Source of the DNA: Epichloe hybrida | Taxonomy: Eukaryota; Ascomycota; Sordariomycetes; Hypocreales; Clavicipitaceae | Direction of reading: 5' to 3' | DNA length: 64,000 nt | Assembly: GCA_019022495.1 (NCBI GenBank) | Contig: JAFEKR010000001.1 | Span: 4,588,001 to 4,652,000, forward strand | Part shown: piece by piece, positions 11,491-22,542 of the stretch | Numbering within the stretch: position 1 is the first letter of the stretch | Layout of the letters: every line of letters begins with the position of its first letter | The notes under the pieces: model-generated | The model's database searches: none | Told to the model about the DNA's origin: nothing | Seen by the model: only the letters and a program-made list of their open reading frames with translations | Translations under genes and position numbers: made by a program

Positions 11491-12406
11491 CTCGTCGTGA
11501 AATCAATCGGTTTGCGAAGATGTCGTGGTTGGCGTGATGGTGCGTGCTGGACCGGGTCGATGGGTTCCTCTGGGGTCGGGGCCGGGATGTTGAGTTGTGG
11601 GCCTGATATCTTAGGCGCGAAAGCGTTGCAGGCCAACTTGTCATTGCAATCCGTACATGTAATCATGTACGAATTAATACCTGCATCAAGGCTTCATGTA
11701 ATAATAATATAAATGATATGGGCCGGAGTCACTGGTCCCAGCAGCGAAGCCCGACTCGATTGGTCGCGGCGGTGCCCTTGCCAACCCCTACCTTGCTCCC
11801 TTGTCCATCTGTTTGCAACCGTGAATCTTGAATCTCCATGCATCTTGTGGCTCTCTCACAGCCTCGCCTCATTGAGGAGTCAGGACTCAGGACTCAGGGG
11901 GGGGTCCCCAACCGCGACGGAAGACGCGCTCAGCGCGTGGTTTCGTCGTAAGTTGCCGACCTGAGCTCCTTCAGCGCGTCTAGTTCCCGTGCCATCCTGC
12001 AATCTGGTTGGCTGTGCTTTCTCGTCCTCCCATGTCTGATACTAGCTAGGTCGGGGCCCCAAAGGGCGTATAAAACTTATACTTCCTCTGAGATTGGTAT
12101 ATTCATCTTTTTTTTTTTTTCTGTTTTATCTCTCGTCTGTTTACTCCAGACTCTGTACTCTAGTCCCGCTTATCAACCTGAACTCACCGTCATTTCTGCC
12201 ACCCGTCTGTCTTCTCTCTCGTTTCAAAGTCGACGGCTTCTCATCGCGTTACCGTACCTCTTGACGTGGACCCTTTGTCCAACTGCCTGTCACTCTGTTC
12301 TCCTTTTGTTCTCTCCATACCCACTACGATTCAATTTTCAAACAAAAACACTGTTTCTTCTTACATATATATAATCTACGTTTTTTTCAACACCCTCGCC
12401 ATCATC
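11491..12406. other. Divergent promoter between NDUFB7 and FHA gene
   Basis: The right part has a T-rich tract (12109-12120) and a long pyrimidine-rich stretch (about 12105-12330), typical of fungal core promoters and 5' leaders just before the FHA gene start. No other gene is seen. Confidence 0.5.
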
Positions 12407-13129
12407 ATGGCCGCCTCCCAAGACATCATCGCCTGGCTGGTCCCAACGGCACGAAACACACCCGCCGACAAAGCAACCCGCCTCTCGGCCAACACGCCCC
12501 TCACAGTATCTACCTCGTCATCAGCACATCTCGCATCCCGTCTACCGACGCCCCCCGGCGCCCCCCAAGCCGCCATCCAACTCGCCTTTACGCATCGTGC
12601 CCGCCGCCCAGGCATTTTCACACTGGGGTCCGATCCCAGCCACTGCGACGTGCTTCTCCCCGGCCTCGCCGGCATTTCCAAGCAGCACTGCGCGATCGGC
12701 TTCGACGCGCAGTCGCGCCTGATCCTGGACGACTTCTCCGAGTCCGGCACCCAAGTGTGGTACGACTGGGCGTGCAACGGCGATCAACGACATTACTCGT
12801 GGGTTCTGAGCAGCGGCGCCGACGATGGGTTCCCGAGCGCCGTGCGGCGCATCACTCTCGACATCCAGGGCTTGCGGTTCCTCGTCGTCGTGAATGACCA
12901 CTCTGCCGACTGGGAGGGTTACAGGCGGAGAGTCGGTGCGTTTTGCGAGCAGGCGCCGCGGGAGTCGGACTGCCTGATCGCTCCGTGGGATGCAGATGCC
13001 GCGTGGTACGTGGAGCAGCCCATGATTCAACACGTTTTCGTCAAGCGTCGGGCAGGAGAGCCTTCCGGCGATGTGTACCTGTGGGATACGTCTCGACCTT
13101 GGGAACCCATGGTTAAAGCTTCGGCATGA
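12407..13129 (+). CDS. Stand-alone FHA-domain protein
   Basis: Probable phosphopeptide-binding protein of 240 residues. An FHA-like fold can be read from about residue 64 to 165: FTLGSDPSHCDVLLPG, then GISKQHCAI, then LILDDFSESGTQV. These align with the family landmarks LGR..., SRxH and NGTxVN. The Arg of the first landmark is Ser here and SR is SK, so phosphothreonine binding may be altered. No kinase domain follows, although many fungal proteins with this N-terminus are kinases; the frame ends cleanly at 13129. The start is the ATG after a long pyrimidine-rich leader; an in-frame ATG at 12266 would add a hydrophobic stretch that looks like untranslated leader. Function is unknown. Confidence 0.7.
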   Translation: MAASQDIIAWLVPTARNTPADKATRLSANTPLTVSTSSSAHLASRLPTPPGAPQAAIQLAFTHRARRPGIFTLGSDPSHCDVLLPGLAGISKQHCAIGFDAQSRLILDDFSESGTQVWYDWACNGDQRHYSWVLSSGADDGFPSAVRRITLDIQGLRFLVVVNDHSADWEGYRRRVGAFCEQAPRESDCLIAPWDADAAWYVEQPMIQHVFVKRRAGEPSGDVYLWDTSRPWEPMVKASA

Positions 13130-13546
13130 TTTCTCGGCCGTCTTGTCGTCGACTCGAGCATCTTTGGGTATTGCGCTCTAGATTGTACTACAAATTCCAT
13201 TTCCGCGGCTGCCGCTTCTGGTGAAAGGAGGGACAACGGTGTCGTTAACTTGATGATGGATTATTTATCTTTGATTTTTTTTAGTGCTGGCGGCCATCTT
13301 TTATGCATCGTCAAGGTACCATGTTTTCAAGCAAGGAGTTGGTGCGGGTGCATTGGCAGACGCAAGTCAGGAGTAACTTGTTCTTTTCTGGACTTGGTTT
13401 GGTTTTATAGAGACACATCGCAACAGAATGAACCGAAAGAACGCTTTTCTCGGATTGCCACATAACTCCGTTTTCCTATTCTACCTGGACCCAAACATGT
13501 CTTGGTCTCTCTCCTTGCGTACATTCATATTCTTAATATCCCGCCA
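13130..13546. other. Convergent 3' flanks
   Basis: The FHA gene and RPA43 converge here. There is no additional gene. Confidence 0.5.
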
Positions 13547-15019
13547 TCAGCCGTCAAACTTGATGGTATTGGATTCCTCGGCTGGGGCGGCACCCCCCTG
13601 GTTCTCCTGCTGGTTCTCGCTCTCCTCCGGCGCAAATCGTGTCATGCTGAATTCAGGTGCTCGCCGTCTCTGCATCCTTCGCCCGCCCTTCTTCTCACGC
13701 CTCACTTGGGCAAGGCGTGCCTCCTCTTGTATTAGTTTCTTCTCGCTGCTCTTATCGAGCATGGTGCCTTCCAGACTAAGGTAGCTGGTCTCGCCGCTGG
13801 TGCCAGCGTCAAAGTTGCGGATTCTGAAGCGGATCTTGCCCTTGATCCGGGTTCCGCTGCCGTCGACCCAGAATCCGGTGCTGTGGATCTGGCGTACCAC
13901 ACCGTGGTCGTCTGCGGTCATGACCGAGGCCGTTTCTTCGAACCCGGTTGCCTCTGCGGACTCGTTCGACACCCATCTCCAAGGCGGCGGGAGACGACTG
14001 GCCTCGATGGAGGCATTGAACTTTCCAAAGCACACGACACCAATGTGGCCCTCTGTTTGCAGATTGACGCTACCTTCCATCCATGCTCCTCGGCTGGGTA
14101 CGAAGAGCTCCACATCTGCGGTGATCCAGCCGAAGCCGACGGCGTATTCGCCCTTTGATAGCAACGTCGTTGGTGATTCGTCGTCGGCTGCCGCCCCGTC
14201 GCGACTTGGTTCGGGGCCCAAGGAGACGTTCTTGTAGTCAAGAAGGACGCCTCGCAGCGAAGGCACGTATTTGTTCAGAAGGTGTTGCAAGTGCTGGTAT
14301 TGGGCGCTGGTCACCGGTTGAGCCCAGCCGTTGGGATATATGGGCTCGTACAGTGATACTGTTTGCTTGAAGAAGGGGAACTGTGGGTTGGCAGAAATGT
14401 CGGGCGGCTGGTAGATCCCAGAACATGTCGCATCCGATGGTTCATCAACATCCATCGCATCTAGGTCGTGTGCTGCGGGTTGGGCCGGTGTCTCTTTTGC
14501 CTCAACATCATCGTCTGCGACCTCGGCGTGCTTCTTTTGCTTCTCCTTCTTCTTTTTCTTCTTCTTCTCCTTCTCCTTCTCCTCCTCCTCCTCCTTCTCC
14601 TCCTCCTTCCCCTTCTTCTTCTCCTTCTTCTTCTCCTTCTTGTCGGACTTTGAAGCCAAGTCTGCCATGTCGCCAACCTGTGTCAATTCTTGTTCTTGCT
14701 TGTGCTTCTTTCTCTTCTTCTTCTCGCTCGTTAATGCGGTCGCCGCATCTACTTCGTCCGCAGCATCGCCTTCGTATTTCGACTTCTTGTCCTTATCCCT
14801 GTTCTTCTTCTCCTTCTTTGTGTTCTGGCTGCTGGCCAAGTCTCCATTGGACGCGATTACGTTAGCCGAGATGCTCTTGGATTTCTTGTGCTTTCGTTCG
14901 CCGTCAGCAGCAGCGTCCTCTTCTCTAGCGCGCTTCTTTTCCGACTTTGAAGATTTGTCCTTCTTGCGCTTCTTTTCGTGTTTGGAAATCGCCGGCTCGG
15001 GCGACGCGGCTGCAGACAT
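13547..15019 (-). CDS. RPA43: RNA polymerase I subunit RPA43
   Basis: Subunit of the stalk of RNA polymerase I in the nucleolus, needed with Rrn3 to start rRNA transcription. It is a single exon of 490 residues. The first 200 residues are a Lys/Glu-rich tail with repeated nuclear-localisation-like clusters. The conserved part starts near residue 212 (FFKQTVSLYEPIYPNGW), passes through an Rpb7-like N-terminal fold (SLRGVLLDYKNV) and then an OB-fold region (GEYAVGFGWITADVELF, then GHIGVVCFGKFNASIE). The C-terminal tail is basic. The length exceeds yeast Rpa43 because of the N-terminal tail. The tail is encoded by a 102-nt uninterrupted purine tract on the coding strand. Confidence 0.9.
   Translation of the reverse strand: MSAAASPEPAISKHEKKRKKDKSSKSEKKRAREEDAAADGERKHKKSKSISANVIASNGDLASSQNTKKEKKNRDKDKKSKYEGDAADEVDAATALTSEKKKRKKHKQEQELTQVGDMADLASKSDKKEKKKEKKKGKEEEKEEEEEKEKEKKKKKKKEKQKKHAEVADDDVEAKETPAQPAAHDLDAMDVDEPSDATCSGIYQPPDISANPQFPFFKQTVSLYEPIYPNGWAQPVTSAQYQHLQHLLNKYVPSLRGVLLDYKNVSLGPEPSRDGAAADDESPTTLLSKGEYAVGFGWITADVELFVPSRGAWMEGSVNLQTEGHIGVVCFGKFNASIEASRLPPPWRWVSNESAEATGFEETASVMTADDHGVVRQIHSTGFWVDGSGTRIKGKIRFRIRNFDAGTSGETSYLSLEGTMLDKSSEKKLIQEEARLAQVRREKKGGRRMQRRRAPEFSMTRFAPEESENQQENQGGAAPAEESNTIKFDG
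14540..14641. repeat. 102-nt uninterrupted pyrimidine tract
   Basis: Every base from 14540 to 14641 on the plus strand is C or T, so the coding strand of RPA43 is purine-only here, encoding a Lys/Glu run. Such tracts can adopt triplex (H-DNA) structure. Confidence 0.9.
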
Positions 15020-15914
15020 TTTAGCCGTTGTTTTATTAAGGTTTGCGGAGTTTGCTTGCTATGGCTTGTTGGATGGCTTTTGCGAGGTGGCCAGTGGAGT
15101 TTCCTATAAATTTTTTCTGGCCAAAATCCCTTATCGGTTATCGCGCCTGACCTTCACTGTCCGGAAGGGTCCTGCTTTTCCCCAGCTATTACGGATTAGT
15201 GGCCAACCGAATACCTACACCACTGTAATCCGTATGCTGACACGTCTTTCAACCCTGGCCAATAACAACAAGCCAACTTGAACAGTTAACATCAAGAAAC
15301 CACTAGGAGACGCGGATTCTCTTCTTCTTCGTCTGAGCGTTACCCTATAGCTCATTTGCGGCCAACAAGTGTCCGCCAAGGCTCCCACTTCAAACATAAG
15401 GAATACATAATAGTTGTCGTCTATCATTTTTATCCCAAATCGTCAAAACGATTCGTTCTTCCGCCCTAGACGCCCACCTCTAGTGCCAGCCCTACATACA
15501 ATTCATCACGCAGAAGGCTGAAACAAAAACTCATGGTAGGCCAAGACACGAATCTTGAACCACCCATGTGCATTTTTTTTCATGCAGGGATCAACTGTTT
15601 GCGTCTCCACAATTCGCCGAGGTTTCGAGAGCTTCCACGGCAAAAAATACCCTGACTAATAAGAATTGAGCCGAACCGGCTAATAAAGCGGTTCGCGGAG
15701 AGTCCCGTCATCTTCACTCGAACATGCACACACGGATTACATGCACATGTTTTCGTTCAGTCGACATTCCCGGTGCAATTCAACAGCCGCACTATCATTG
15801 TGCCTTTTTACTTCCGGGCTCGAGGTCGCCCTTCCAATGCGATCGTAGTTTTCCTCTCTGCCAGCAGCACCAACCAAACCAGCCAGCGCATCGACGGCGT
15901 CACACACGACCGAC
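15020..15914. other. Divergent promoter of RPA43 and RIB1
   Basis: About 0.9 kb between two divergent start codons. TACGGATTAG lies at 15190-15199 and a related TAATCCGTA word lies near 15227. No further gene is seen. Confidence 0.55.
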
Positions 15915-17098
15915 ATGCCGTCCAACACTCACGCCGAGCTCGGCGAGACGAGCCAGCTCCCGTCCTTTTACTCCCCACGCTCGACGCCGGCCGATAGCTC
16001 AGCCAAAAGCGGTCGAGACCTTCACCAACATGTAGACGGATTTGCCCTCTCGCACGACAGTGCCGATCCGGCGCATCCTCCTCTGCCGTCGCTGCTCTCC
16101 CCCGCCTTCACCCCGCCGCAGACTCCGGGCACTCACACTCCAACGACCGCCGGACCACGCGGTGTGCCAGTCGATAGCTCGGATCCCAACGGAGGATGTG
16201 GCAACAAGAAGCCAAGGCTGCTACCGACGCTCCCGGAAGTGCAATGCATTGTGCGCGCACGAATCCCCACCGTCAACGGGACCGAGATGTTCCTCCATCT
16301 CTACACCAACAACGTGGACAACAAGGAACATCTGGCCATTGTCTTTGGCAACCACATCCGGAGCCAGAGCCTCGATGCCCCCCGCCAAGGAGAGACGGAA
16401 ATGGACCGCATGATCCGCGGCGCCTACACTGGTAGACTATACCCTGGCCGAACTACCAGCGGCGCCAACGCCGGCATCGCCGCCGCAGCCGAGTCGCCCG
16501 CCGCAGCATCCGAGCATTCTTCTTCTTCTTCTCAGCCGCCGCTGGTCCGAATCCACTCCGAGTGCTACACTGGAGAAACCGCATGGTCTGCTCGTTGTGA
16601 CTGCGGAGAGCAGCTCGACGTGGCGGCTCATCTGATGGGCCTGCCTGGCAATACCTCTGGCGGCATCATCATCTACCTGCGCCAAGAGGGGCGAGGCATC
16701 GGCCTGGGCGAGAAGCTAAAGGCATACAATCTACAGGATCTGGGTTCCGACACGGTAGAGGCCAATCTTCTGCTGCGTCATCCTGCCGATGCTAGAAGCT
16801 ACGGCTTGGCCACCGCCATGCTGCTGGATCTAGGACAGCACGATGTGAGATTGCTAACGAATAATCCCGACAAGATCAGAGCAGTCGAGGGCCCCAACAG
16901 GGAGGTCGTTGTGAGGGAGAGAGTAGCCATGGTACCGCTGAGTTGGAAGGGCGAGGGGGGCTTCAAGAGTCCGGAGGCGCAAGGGTATCTCAAGACCAAG
17001 GTAAGCTGGGGGATGGCTCTGGTTCACCATGGTTTTGCTAACTGTCCGACTTTTAGATTGAGAAGATGGGCCATATGCTGGAACTGCCTAGATCATAG
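15915..17098 (+). CDS. RIB1: GTP cyclohydrolase II, riboflavin biosynthesis
   Basis: Opens the imidazole ring of GTP, the first committed step of riboflavin synthesis. Exons 15915-17000 and 17057-17098 give 375 residues. The zinc site is seen as [14 protein letters not shown] in [25 protein letters not shown] context, and the nucleotide/catalytic segment as [28 protein letters not shown] follows. The second exon adds [13 protein letters not shown], which restores the conserved end. The first 115 residues are a Pro/Ser-rich tail, and a Ser/Ala-rich insert of about 35 residues precedes the zinc site; both are common in fungal Rib1. If the intron were retained the frame would continue 37 codons with unrelated sequence. 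Confidence 0.94.
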
Positions 17099-17605
17099 GG
17101 TGACGGAGTGCGGAAGGCCAAAGTGTAGACGGTGTTTATCTGGAGCGTGAAAGGGGGAGGGGGCGGTTCCATGCACATATTTTGGGAGTTTGAAGGCGTT
17201 GCGTGGCATTTATCGTGGAATACTAGCGATTGCACAGGGTCTGTTGCATATATGGGTGGGATACTCAAAACATGGAACATAATTATGCCCAAGAGAAAGA
17301 CTATCTGAATTGGCAACTAGCAATGGCCGTTATAATCCAGATTTTGTGGTCTGGTTCATGAACTATTAGTAAAGGAGGGACCTCGGCCTCGTTCACGCCA
17401 GAATAATGGGCCCACTTTAACTTTTCGAATCGCCCAAACGTGCCTGAGCTTTTTCTTCAAGTTTCCGTACCAGGAATCCACCTTCAACCTTCTACCTCAG
17501 TGTTTGTGCGTTCTCGATTTACATCTCCTACGTCTTGTTCACGACCGTAGACGAGCCCGTGCCACTGCAACTTTTCCTCCAACAGTTCGTCATGTCTCGA
17601 TAGCC
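17099..17605. other. Intergenic, promoter of the coilin-like gene
   Basis: 3' flank of RIB1 and upstream region of the next plus-strand gene. Nothing else is recognised. Confidence 0.5.
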
Positions 17606-20140
17606 ATGGCTACCCAAGAAATCAGATTGCGCCTCGCCGTCCGTCGGCATGGCGTCCCAGAGGTGATGCTTGTTTGGCCATGCAAACGCTCTGCAGATAT
17701 GACCATCGCCAAGCTCCTCGCTTCAGTCAATGAGGTGGTGCCGCTGGAAAGTAGCCAATGGGGACTGGAAGACTACGCGGTCGAACTTTTGGGTGTTGAT
17801 GGGGCCACCTACGAGTGCCTGCATTTCCAACTAGTTGCGCAGACACTAAAGGATGAGGACCAATTAATGTATGTTGTTTTCGCGAGTCTCATCACGCTGG
17901 ATGAACAACAATTGAGCTAACCCAATCGTGGTAGCATACGGTCGCTCTCGACAGACGACGTGAGACGGCGACGGCTCAGCGGGCGACACCAGATCTCGAC
18001 CGATGGCAAGCATCTTGTTGATGGAGTGGCATTTGGCCGGCCATGGCTGCGTGCTCCTCGCGACCGACCAGCTTTAGAGCTACCTCCTCGGAAGAGGGCT
18101 CGAATCGAAGCACATGAAATGGACATGGCGGAGCCGCAGCAGTTGCTGATGCTGGAGGCTCCACCGGAGCATGACGACGAGGATGATGATGATGACGACG
18201 ACGACGAATGGATCCAAGACGAGAGTGGGAACTCGGGAAAGCACGCATGGGGACCAGAAGGCGATGGTTCCACCATATCTGAGTCTAGCAGCAGTGACCA
18301 AGAGGACCTCGAATGCTCAAGGGAGGAATTGGTCGACGAGGTCAGGGCTTTACGGGAGGCTGAGCATGATGCTGCAGAGCATCAGCCAGATACGAATGAG
18401 TGCTCGGTGGAGCATCTTGCCGCAATACGCACAGCATATCCGCTCTTGTCTTTCGCGAGAATTGAGAAGGAACTGTTGAAGCAGAAACAAAACCTGAGGA
18501 AGACATACGAGGCCCTGCAGCAATCGACAACTCCTAGCCTCACTTTTGACGATATGATGGATCACATGGTGACGGGAATCTTGGATCAAAGCGATTCATC
18601 CCCCGTGCAAGAAGAACCCGTGGACATCTTTAACCGACAACCGCCATCAAAGAAGCCGCTCATTGAGGAGTTAGTAAGCGAAGAGGAGTCGGGCTCGTCG
18701 AGTTCAAACTCGACCAGCTCGGATGATACATCATCAGAGGACGAGTCCAATTCTGACGGCGATTCCAAACACGACGACGACGACAATGATAGTGATGAAG
18801 AGGGGTCAAGCTTCCACGGAGCCAGTGTCTCGTCCTCGGAGGGTAGCTCGGATGACAGCAGTGACGACTCTAGCGACGACAGCTCAAGCGACTCGAGTGA
18901 TGAATCAGACTCGGAACCAGTCAAAGCTCCAGACACTATTCAGGTTCAACAAGAAAGTGCACCACTCCAGGGCCTCAGTCGCACGCAAAAGCGTAACGCA
19001 CGACGGAGGAAACAGAAGGCCTCAAGTCGGCAGATGATGACCACACCAAGCTCGGGGGACGTAGAGCTACTTGCGCGGAAGGAGGCTCTTCTGGGGGCGT
19101 TGCAGGCGAATGTCAGCAACGTCGAGAGTCAATCATCGGTGGTAGACGTTGAAGCCAAAGCCAACACGCCCATCAACGATCAGAAGGCGGGGACATGTAC
19201 GCCTGCGGAGACATCTGCTCAACGACGAACTCGAGTGGACATGGGTGCCGGGAGACGAATGCTGTTTGGAGCTTTGGGACTCAAAAACCCCAAATCAAAG
19301 GCAGACGAAGAGCGCATCAAGCTGGGGCTCATGAAAAACGTTAAGCCACTCAGCAATGCCAGGATTACTGAAGTCATGGACGGCGATGCCAAGCAAGCTA
19401 CTGATGGAGATGCCGGCGCGGACGAATGGAAGTCAAAGATCACTTATCGGGCCGTCGAATGTTGTCACGAGGGCATGGTTCTGTCGGAACCTCCTTTCCC
19501 CTTTGTTCAGCGTTGGGATCCTCAACAGCAGTACGGATCGATGCGGAAAAGGAAGAGGAAGTCTGAGGAGTTGGACGCTGATTACTACGGTCCAAGCCTA
19601 TCCAGTGGAAGCAAGTCAACCTCGCGAGTCCCGTTCAGAGGTGAAGCCGAGGGCACAGCAGCACAGGCAGACGGCGACCTTGCCGAAACTGTTGGCAATG
19701 GAATAAATGGGCATGCAGAGGCCGAAGAGGCCGAAGAGGCAGATTTGCCCGAGCTTCCAGAGGATCCAAGTACCTTGCCAGCCCTGGAAAAAGGTGCGGC
19801 CAAGAAGGGAATGATCATCACATGGAAACAATGCACCATGTCAAAGGCAACGCAATGGCAGCCCGTCATCACATCTGTGACGGGAGAGGTCCTCTCTGAC
19901 AGCGCCGAGGAGTCCAACTTGGAAGTACGTCTCGCTTTCAGAGATCGCGAGTACACGGAGAAGTTGTACGATGAAAAGACGGGCCAGCGAATTTACGACA
20001 AGTTCGAGACGCCCGACTTCGAGGACGAAGACGAGGAAGAAGATGACGGACTCAGGACCGTGGCATGGGAGGAGATGACGGATCCCAAGATTCTGGCAGC
20101 TACGTCGCCGTGGGTCGCGACGAAGGAGACAGAGGCATGA
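17606..20140 (+). CDS. Coilin-like acidic nuclear protein
   Basis: Exons 17606-17868 and 17935-20140 give 822 residues. The N-terminal 90 residues (MATQEIRLRLAV ... LKDEDQLIIRSLSTDD) have the layout of the coilin N-terminal ubiquitin-like domain: a basic first strand, a hydrophobic middle, then a DxLxIxSL end. The join restores the last strand. The middle is very acidic with poly-Asp and Ser/Asp repeats (about 150-430), a basic RNARRRKQK patch, and a coiled stretch. The C-terminal part, from ITYRAVECC through ITWKQC to VAWEEMTDPKIL, resembles the atypical Tudor region of coilin, which ends in a similar W-x-E-L-x-DP-x-L motif. Cajal-body function is an inference from this arrangement. The ATG at 17606 is chosen because it opens the domain directly; another in-frame ATG lies at 17504. 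Confidence 0.65.
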
Positions 20141-20753
20141 ATTTCTCGGACGTTGTTTGACTGTCTGGCCTGGGAGGGAAAAACGCATTGGCACTCGTAC
20201 TGCCCACTGGATGCATCCATTTATCACGGCGTTCAGGATTCGATACCACGATAGCAAGTAATAGTAAATCCGTAGCGATTGAACAAGTTGTGTTATGAGC
20301 AGACCAATGGGCGGGCCATTTACCAACAAGCATGAAGCAAACATGCAACTGTCCCGTAATTACTGATTGCCCCATTTGCCAAGGAAGCTGCCACGGCACG
20401 AAAATACAGGACCATGGTCACGAACTGCCTGGCAAGGTCTGCGGGGCGGACGAGTGGGTTGGGTTGGTCAAGATGAGTCTGCCTGATCGGATCCATCGGC
20501 TCGCTGGCCGGGAACGCGAGTCACTTTGGTGTCATGGTCATGGGTCACGAGATGGGTGATGGCATCACTTGGAATCCATGTTTGGCGGATGTCTGACCCA
20601 GTTCAGGATTAGTTGGCTTGTTTGCCGTGCTTGCCTGCTGCGGACTCGCTTTTCCATCCTTTTTTTCATGGGCCATTATCCCGAGTCTTGGAAAATTGTC
20701 CTTTTCTTTCCAACCCCCCACAAGGAAGATAATCTGCTTCGTTCTCGCCGGCC
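20141..20753. other. Intergenic, no supported gene
   Basis: 3' flank of the coilin-like gene and upstream sequence of a possible short gene. No motif is recognised. Confidence 0.5.
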
Positions 20754-21056
20754 ATGGCCCCGCGACTGATGCCCCACACTGCGTCGTGGAATCGTCTCGG
20801 AATCCAGGTCCTCGTGCTCCTCTCGTGCACACAGTTTGCTGTGGTACGGGCGCAGATGAGCGAGCCGCTGACGCCCCCGTCGGCAAGGCCGGGGTATTAC
20901 GAGCAGGCGACGGCGCGCAATACATGTGATGCGCGCGACGAGCGGTGCGGATGGCACGTGCCGGCTGTGAAGGCGCAGGGGGCGAGGAGGGACTCGGGGA
21001 CCGTCTGGATCGTCGTGGTTTGTCTGGCGGGGGTGTTTGCGCTGGGATTGATGTGA
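20754..21056 (+). CDS. Possible small secreted/membrane protein
   Basis: A 100-residue single-exon frame. It opens with a basic stretch and a hydrophobic core (IQVLVLLSCTQFAVVRAQ) that looks like a signal peptide, has two Cys in NTCDARDERCGW, and ends in a hydrophobic segment (TVWIVVVCLAGVFALGLM) reaching the stop codon. The latter could be a membrane anchor or a GPI-type signal. No family is recognised. The ordered signal-peptide to C-terminal-anchor layout is unlikely by chance, but the opposite strand also has open frames and there is no other support. Confidence 0.4.
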   Translation: MAPRLMPHTASWNRLGIQVLVLLSCTQFAVVRAQMSEPLTPPSARPGYYEQATARNTCDARDERCGWHVPAVKAQGARRDSGTVWIVVVCLAGVFALGLM

Positions 21057-21562
21057 TTGCGGGGCTTTGATGACGACTTCCAACAAAAAAACACACCGAG
21101 ATTCATGCATGATGCTCTTGTTTTGGGGACACGTCTATTTCTTTTAGGGGGGAGTGATTGTCACGGACGGTGGAGAGTGGTGGACCGGATGATACATATG
21201 GGAGTTTGGAGATTTTGTGCTTGGGACAAGTTTGGCGCTGGCAATGGGTTTGATTACCTGGTTGTGGAAATGAAGTGTAAGTTGATACCCGCGTGTGACA
21301 TTTGATTTTTCTTCTCATCTTGGTCCGAAACCCAAACACCTTTGATTTCATGCTAGTGTAATAAGCTAGACCATGGAAGCCGTGCCCGTGTCCCAGAGGT
21401 TCATAGACATGAGACAAAAAAAAAGATTTCTTCCTCATATGCCGAAGAAATGCAAAAGTGCCCCGCCGACGGCAAATCGTCGTCGACAATCGTCGGCGGG
21501 ATAACTCAATATCACAGCTCCGCCATACCCAACCCCCAATTTTACAACCATGAGCGATGCGC
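21057..21562. other. Spacer, 3' flank of RPS24
   Basis: No gene is supported. Confidence 0.5.
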
Positions 21563-22542
21563 TTATTTCTCCTTCTTTGCCTTGGCGCCCTTGACCTTTG
21601 CCGTGCCGCGCAGGGTCTTTTGTCGGTTCTTGCGCTGCTTGCCTGTTGGGAAGTGTTAGTGGAAACGCGTACAGAAGAGGAAAAAAAAAAAAACCCCGTG
21701 GCCACCACCTCCGGTAGGTAATGGTAATGAGAGAATGATTATCGTAGGGGAGACAAGGTACGTACGTTGCTGTCTGCTGGCGCGCTCGGCCTTGGTGGCC
21801 ATGCCGACACGGACCAGACGGTAGATGGGCTCGAACTTCTTCATGGCCTCGGGGGAGTCGTAGATTAGGGCGAAGCCGGTGGTCTTGCCGCCACCGAACT
21901 GGGTTCGCAGGCCGAAGACCTGGACCTGGTCCTTCTGGGCCTTGTACATGCCACCGAGCTTCTCGCGGAGCTCCTCCTTGGAGATGTTGGCACGGCTGGG
22001 GTGCAGGATATCGCTAAAGAAAGACATATTAGTTTCGATGCCCTAGGTGATGTGGGTTCGGGCTGCCATCCTCGAGTTCGAAGAAGAAAAGGAAGTCGGT
22101 ATCATGAACGGCCTTGAGATGATTGGTATAGCAAGATTTCGTCAATGTTGTCGTGGGACACGTTTTTTGGGTTGTTTTTCAAAGGGCTCAAGAGAATACA
22201 CTCTATCCACGATTGCCCATGTTGTATGTCGTTGAATGTCCGTTCCATCTTTGGTCCAATCGTTGAGGTGAACCAAGAATCGCCCATGTCGTTGGATGAA
22301 TCGAAAATATCATCTACTTTCCTTGTTGTGTCGTCGACTAATCGATTCAAAGTAGGCGGGCCACAGCCATCGGACGTCATGATACGTTTGTCGACATCTT
22401 CTTCTCCAAAACATCGTGGACACGGCGCCGGGGACGTTGAGGGGAGGGCAGTAACTCACACGACCATCTGCTTGCGGCCCAGCAGAGGGTTGCGGATGAA
22501 CTTGCGAGTGCGCAGAGTCACGGGGCTGTCGTTGTCCGCCAT
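21563..22542 (-). CDS. RPS24: 40S ribosomal protein S24 (eS24)
   Basis: Component of the small cytosolic ribosomal subunit. Exons 22542-22460, 22013-21766 and 21642-21563 give 136 residues, the usual size. Exon 1 encodes [18 protein letters not shown] and continues to KQMVV. The join restores [20 protein letters not shown]. The central exon carries [20 protein letters not shown], and the last exon [18 protein letters not shown] and a Lys-rich tail. The first intron is long (446 nt), as is common for ribosomal protein genes; I looked for snoRNA C/D boxes in it and found no convincing pair. A divergent methyltransferase gene starts 397 bp upstream. Confidence 0.96.

Noticed and set aside
14383..14865. 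Plus-strand frame with long Ser/Pro/Leu runs
   Set aside because: It is the translated complement of the RPA43 Lys/Glu tract.
22014..22459. snoRNA in the long RPS24 intron
   Set aside because: Looked for C/D and H/ACA boxes on the sense strand; no convincing box pair with terminal stem was found.
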